Assembly: GCA_949841235.1 (NCBI GenBank)
Contig: CATKZA010000091.1
Span: forward strand, 1 to 7,035
Direction of reading: 5' to 3'
DNA: 7,035 nucleotides
From: an uncultured Clostridiaceae bacterium
Lineage (GTDB): Bacteria > Bacillota > Clostridia > Lachnospirales > Lachnospiraceae
Shown: positions 4,760 through 7,035 of the stretch, piece after piece
Numbering within the stretch: the first letter of the stretch is position 1
Layout: each line of letters begins with the position of its first letter
Translations under genes and position numbers: made by a program
The notes under the pieces: generated by a model
The model's database searches: none
What the model was told of the DNA's origin: nothing
Seen by the model: the letters and a program-made list of their open reading frames with translations, nothing else

Positions 4760-6253
4760 ATGAATATTAAAGAAGCGAAGCAGGAGTTAGTACGCACGGT
4801 CAGGGCGTATATGGAAAAGGACGGTCAGGGACGGTATGAGATTCCCATGCTGCGGCAGAGGCCGATCCTTCTGATGGGGCCGCCGGGGGTGGGCAAGACC
4901 CAGATCATGGAGCAGGTTGCCAGGGAGTGCGGGATTGCCCTGGTGGCGTATACCATTACCCATCACACCCGCCAGAGCGCGGTGGGGCTTCCCTTTATCG
5001 AGAAGGAGGAGTATGGGGGGAAGACATACGCTGTCACCCAGTATACCATGAGCGAGATTATTGCCAGCGTCTACCGGAAAATGAAAGATACCGGGCTGGA
5101 AGAGGGGATTTTATTCATTGATGAGATTAACTGCGTGTCAGAGACGCTGGCTCCCACCATGCTGCAATTCTTGCAGTGCAAGACCTTTGGCAACCAGAGC
5201 ATTCCCGAGGGCTGGATGATCGTGGCGGCGGGAAATCCCCCGGAATATAATAAATCCGTGCGGGAGTTTGACGTGGTGACCTTGGACCGGGTGCGCCTGA
5301 TGGATATCGAGGCGGATTATGAGGTGTGGAGGGGGTATGCCAGGGAAGCGGGCATTGACCGGGCGCTGCTGGCGTATCTGGATCTGCATCCCAAGAATTT
5401 TTACCGCATGGAGATGGATGTGGATGGGATGCAGTTCGTGACGGCCAGGGGATGGGAGGATTTCAGCCATATGCTCCGGGCCTACCGCAGGCAGAAGGTT
5501 TCCCTCACCCCGGAGATGGTCTATGAATATCTGCGGCTGATGGATGTGGCGGAGGATGTGGCCGCCTATCTGGAACTGTACGAAAAGTACCAGGATGATT
5601 ACGGCGTGGGAGACATCCTTCAAGGGAAGGTTTCCACGGCAATATACCGCAGGCTGTATGATGCCGCTTTTGACGAGCGGCTGGCGGTGGTGAATCTTCT
5701 TTTGGATAAGCTGTTTCAGGGGATGGGGCAGGTTCTCTGGCAGAAGAGGCGGACGGATGCGTGGTATGATTTTCTGAAGGAATACCGCCGCAGGGTGGAG
5801 GATGCGGAAAATCCAAAGGCTTGCTATGAAGAATTGGTTCTTGAGAGGATGGGGACATGGGATGCCAAAAAGAATGCGGGGCTTCTGAGCGGGAAGGAAT
5901 GGTCTTTCTATCAGCAGCTTGGTCGTCAGTTAGAACAGGGCGTGCCGGAAGGGGGGCGGGATGCCAGGGAGAGTTTTGCAGAGGCAAAGGAGGGCTTTGA
6001 GGAGTGCAGGAGGCAGATGGAGGGACAGAGGGAGGTATGGTCGGGGAAGCTGGAAAATGCTTTTGATTTTATGGAGGAAGCCTTTGGCGAGGGTGAGGAG
6101 ATGATCGTATTCGTGACAGAATTAACGATGTCCCTGGAAAGCGTTTCCTTTTTGGCAGACTATCACTGCGAGAGATACCTTCGGTACAGCGAGCGGCTGC
6201 TGGTGGGCAGCAGGAAGCAGGCTCTGCTGTGGGAGTTGGAGGAGAAATCATAA
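4760..6253 (+). CDS. MoxR-family AAA+ ATPase
   Basis: This 497-residue ATPase probably forms a ring and remodels a client together with the VWA-like protein encoded 20 bases upstream. The AAA+ core occupies about residues 25-250: Walker A GPPGVGKT (40-47), Walker B ILFIDE (117-122, Asp121/Glu122), sensor 1 in AAGNPPEYN (Asn159), a likely arginine finger in LDRVRLMD (Arg177 or Arg179), and TARGWEDF (Arg230) in the sensor 2 region. The TITHHTRQSAVGLP segment (65-78) and the N-terminal NIKEAKQEL helix are typical of MoxR-like members. The C-terminal ~240 residues are helical and charged, longer than in a minimal MoxR (about 300-350 residues) and comparable in kind to RavA's extra domain, though no similarity to RavA's LARA domain is evident. 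The catalytic residues seen are intact. The chosen start gives MNIKEAKQELVRTV and a fair ribosome binding site. Confidence 0.93.
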   Translation: MNIKEAKQELVRTVRAYMEKDGQGRYEIPMLRQRPILLMGPPGVGKTQIMEQVARECGIALVAYTITHHTRQSAVGLPFIEKEEYGGKTYAVTQYTMSEIIASVYRKMKDTGLEEGILFIDEINCVSETLAPTMLQFLQCKTFGNQSIPEGWMIVAAGNPPEYNKSVREFDVVTLDRVRLMDIEADYEVWRGYAREAGIDRALLAYLDLHPKNFYRMEMDVDGMQFVTARGWEDFSHMLRAYRRQKVSLTPEMVYEYLRLMDVAEDVAAYLELYEKYQDDYGVGDILQGKVSTAIYRRLYDAAFDERLAVVNLLLDKLFQGMGQVLWQKRRTDAWYDFLKEYRRRVEDAENPKACYEELVLERMGTWDAKKNAGLLSGKEWSFYQQLGRQLEQGVPEGGRDARESFAEAKEGFEECRRQMEGQREVWSGKLENAFDFMEEAFGEGEEMIVFVTELTMSLESVSFLADYHCERYLRYSERLLVGSRKQALLWELEEKS

Positions 6254-6313
6254 AATTTTCAAGGAATAGGCAATCCGGCAAAATAATCAGCAAGCAATAT
6301 AGAAGGGAGCAAC
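6254..6313 (+). promoter_or_regulatory. Short spacer with the RNase H ribosome binding site; no terminator seen
   Basis: This 60-base spacer is AT-rich compared with its neighbours. It contains AAGGGAG (6303-6309), 4 bases before the ATG at 6314. No hairpin with a T-tract and no convincing -35/-10 pair is visible, so read-through from the MoxR gene into the RNase H gene is likely. Confidence 0.55.
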
Positions 6314-6976
6314 ATGGCGAATAAGAAGATTTATGTGGTGCGGAAAGGGCGAAAGACGGGAATGTTCTCCACCTGGGCGGAATGCCAGAAGCAGATAACG
6401 GGCTTTTCGGGAGCGGAGTATAAGGGTTTTACCGATCTGGATGCGGCAAGGGAATTTCTGGCAGGAGGGGAAGGGAGTTTGCCCTTTGGGAATAGTGCCG
6501 GGGTAGAAGGCTCGGGGGAAGGAACCGCCAGCCTGTCCGAGTATCTCCGGGAGCCGGGGACGGCGGTGGCCTATGTGGATGGCAGTTATGACAAGGTGAG
6601 CGGGGACTTTTCCTGCGGCGTGGTGTTTTTATACGGGGGACAGGAGGAGCATTTCAATGAGCGGTATTCCGACAGGGGGCTGGCCGCCATGCGGAATGTG
6701 GCGGGGGAGATTAAGGGTTCGGAGACTGCCATGAGGATTGCCTTGGACAAGGGCGCGGAAAAACTGGTAATCTATCATGATTACGAGGGCATCGCCAAGT
6801 GGTGCAATGGGGCGTGGAAGGCCAACAAGGAGGGGACGAAGGCTTACCAGGCATACTATCAGGAAGTTAGCAAGCGGCTGCCAATCGCATTCGTGAAAGT
6901 GAAGGGGCATTCCGGGGATCGGTACAACGATGTGGCGGATGAGTTGGCGAAGCATGCTCTTTTTTCTGTCAAATAG
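6314..6976 (+). CDS. Ribonuclease H family protein with N-terminal viroplasmin (Cauli_VI/HBD) domain
   Basis: This 220-residue protein is predicted to cleave the RNA strand of RNA-DNA hybrids (R-loops, replication primers). Residues 4-50 form a viroplasmin-like hybrid-binding domain (KIYVVRKGRKTGMFSTW, then GFTDLDAAREFL), found at the N-terminus of many bacterial type 1 RNases H. A Gly/Ser/Glu-rich linker (about 51-82) leads to the RNase H domain. The expected catalytic set is present: Asp89 in YVDGSYD, Glu132 in VAGEIKGSE, Asp156 in IYHDYEGI, His199 in VKGHSGDRYND and Asp209 in VADELAKHA. The length is usual for the two-domain form. The start at 6314 is supported by AAGGGAG 4 bases upstream. 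It follows the MoxR gene by 60 bases with no terminator, so it may be the last gene of the operon, but its function is self-contained and adjacency alone does not tie it to the LRR-VWA-MoxR cluster. Confidence 0.95.
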   Translation: MANKKIYVVRKGRKTGMFSTWAECQKQITGFSGAEYKGFTDLDAAREFLAGGEGSLPFGNSAGVEGSGEGTASLSEYLREPGTAVAYVDGSYDKVSGDFSCGVVFLYGGQEEHFNERYSDRGLAAMRNVAGEIKGSETAMRIALDKGAEKLVIYHDYEGIAKWCNGAWKANKEGTKAYQAYYQEVSKRLPIAFVKVKGHSGDRYNDVADELAKHALFSVK

Positions 6977-7009
6977 GGAAAAGGGCTGGTGAAATAGAAA
7001 GTTTTTTGG

Positions 7010-7015
7010 TAAAAT
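7010..7015 (+). promoter_or_regulatory. Weak candidate -10 element for a gene beyond the right edge
   Basis: TAAAAT at 7010-7015 matches the sigma-A -10 consensus at 5 of 6 positions, in an AT-rich stretch after the RNase H stop. The hexamer 17 bases upstream (TGGTGA, 6987-6992) is a poor -35. Nothing else is seen in the last 59 bases. Confidence 0.2.
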
Positions 7016-7035
7016 ATGCAGAAAGTGCAAACGAG

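Noticed and set aside
4760..6253. Calling the MoxR/VWA genes RavA-ViaA
   Set aside because: Only the general pairing is shared. The DUF2201 N-terminus, the LRR partner and the ATPase C-terminus differ from that system, so no gene symbols were given.

Overview
The window reads as chromosomal DNA of a gut-type Firmicute, most likely a Lachnospiraceae/Clostridia member. This is inferred from gene content (BspA-type LRR_5 protein, DUF2201/VWA-like protein and MoxR ATPase in a row, viroplasmin-type RNase H), strong GGAGG-like ribosome binding sites, G-rich purine-loaded coding strands and frequent AGG arginine codons. All recognised genes lie on the + strand.

Layout. (i) 1-1682 is the 3' part of a class A penicillin-binding protein: a complete transpeptidase domain followed by a long helical tail; the glycosyltransferase half lies off the left edge. 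(ii) 1703-2092 is a small protein with two predicted membrane segments, 20 bases after the PBP. (iii) 2093-2254 contains no recognised gene but is packed with strong inverted repeats, which continue into the first 130 bases of the next reading frame. Five hairpins span about 2094-2386, so this looks like a compact structured RNA or small repeat element rather than an ordinary promoter region. (iv) 2255-3439 is an LRR_5 protein whose first ~43 codons coincide with the hairpins. (v) 3396-4739 is a DUF2201/VWA-like protein with an intact MIDAS but a substituted metallopeptidase-like motif (HTVLH). (vi) 4760-6253 is a MoxR-type AAA+ ATPase. (vii) 6314-6976 is an RNase H with an N-terminal viroplasmin (Cauli_VI) domain. 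(viii) 6977-7035 is a short tail with only a weak promoter-like match.

How the genes may work together. The LRR, VWA-like and MoxR genes are tightly packed (44-base overlap, then a 20-base gap), which argues for one transcript and a shared function. MoxR ATPases paired with VWA proteins are known as remodelling or metal-insertion chaperone pairs (for example RavA-ViaA and the NorQ-NorD and CbbQ-CbbO type). Here an LRR protein replaces the usual substrate gene and could be the target-recognition component; that role is inference. RNase H follows after 60 bases and may be co-transcribed without sharing the function. The least explained parts of the window are the hairpin array at the 5' end of this cluster and the cluster's unknown substrate.
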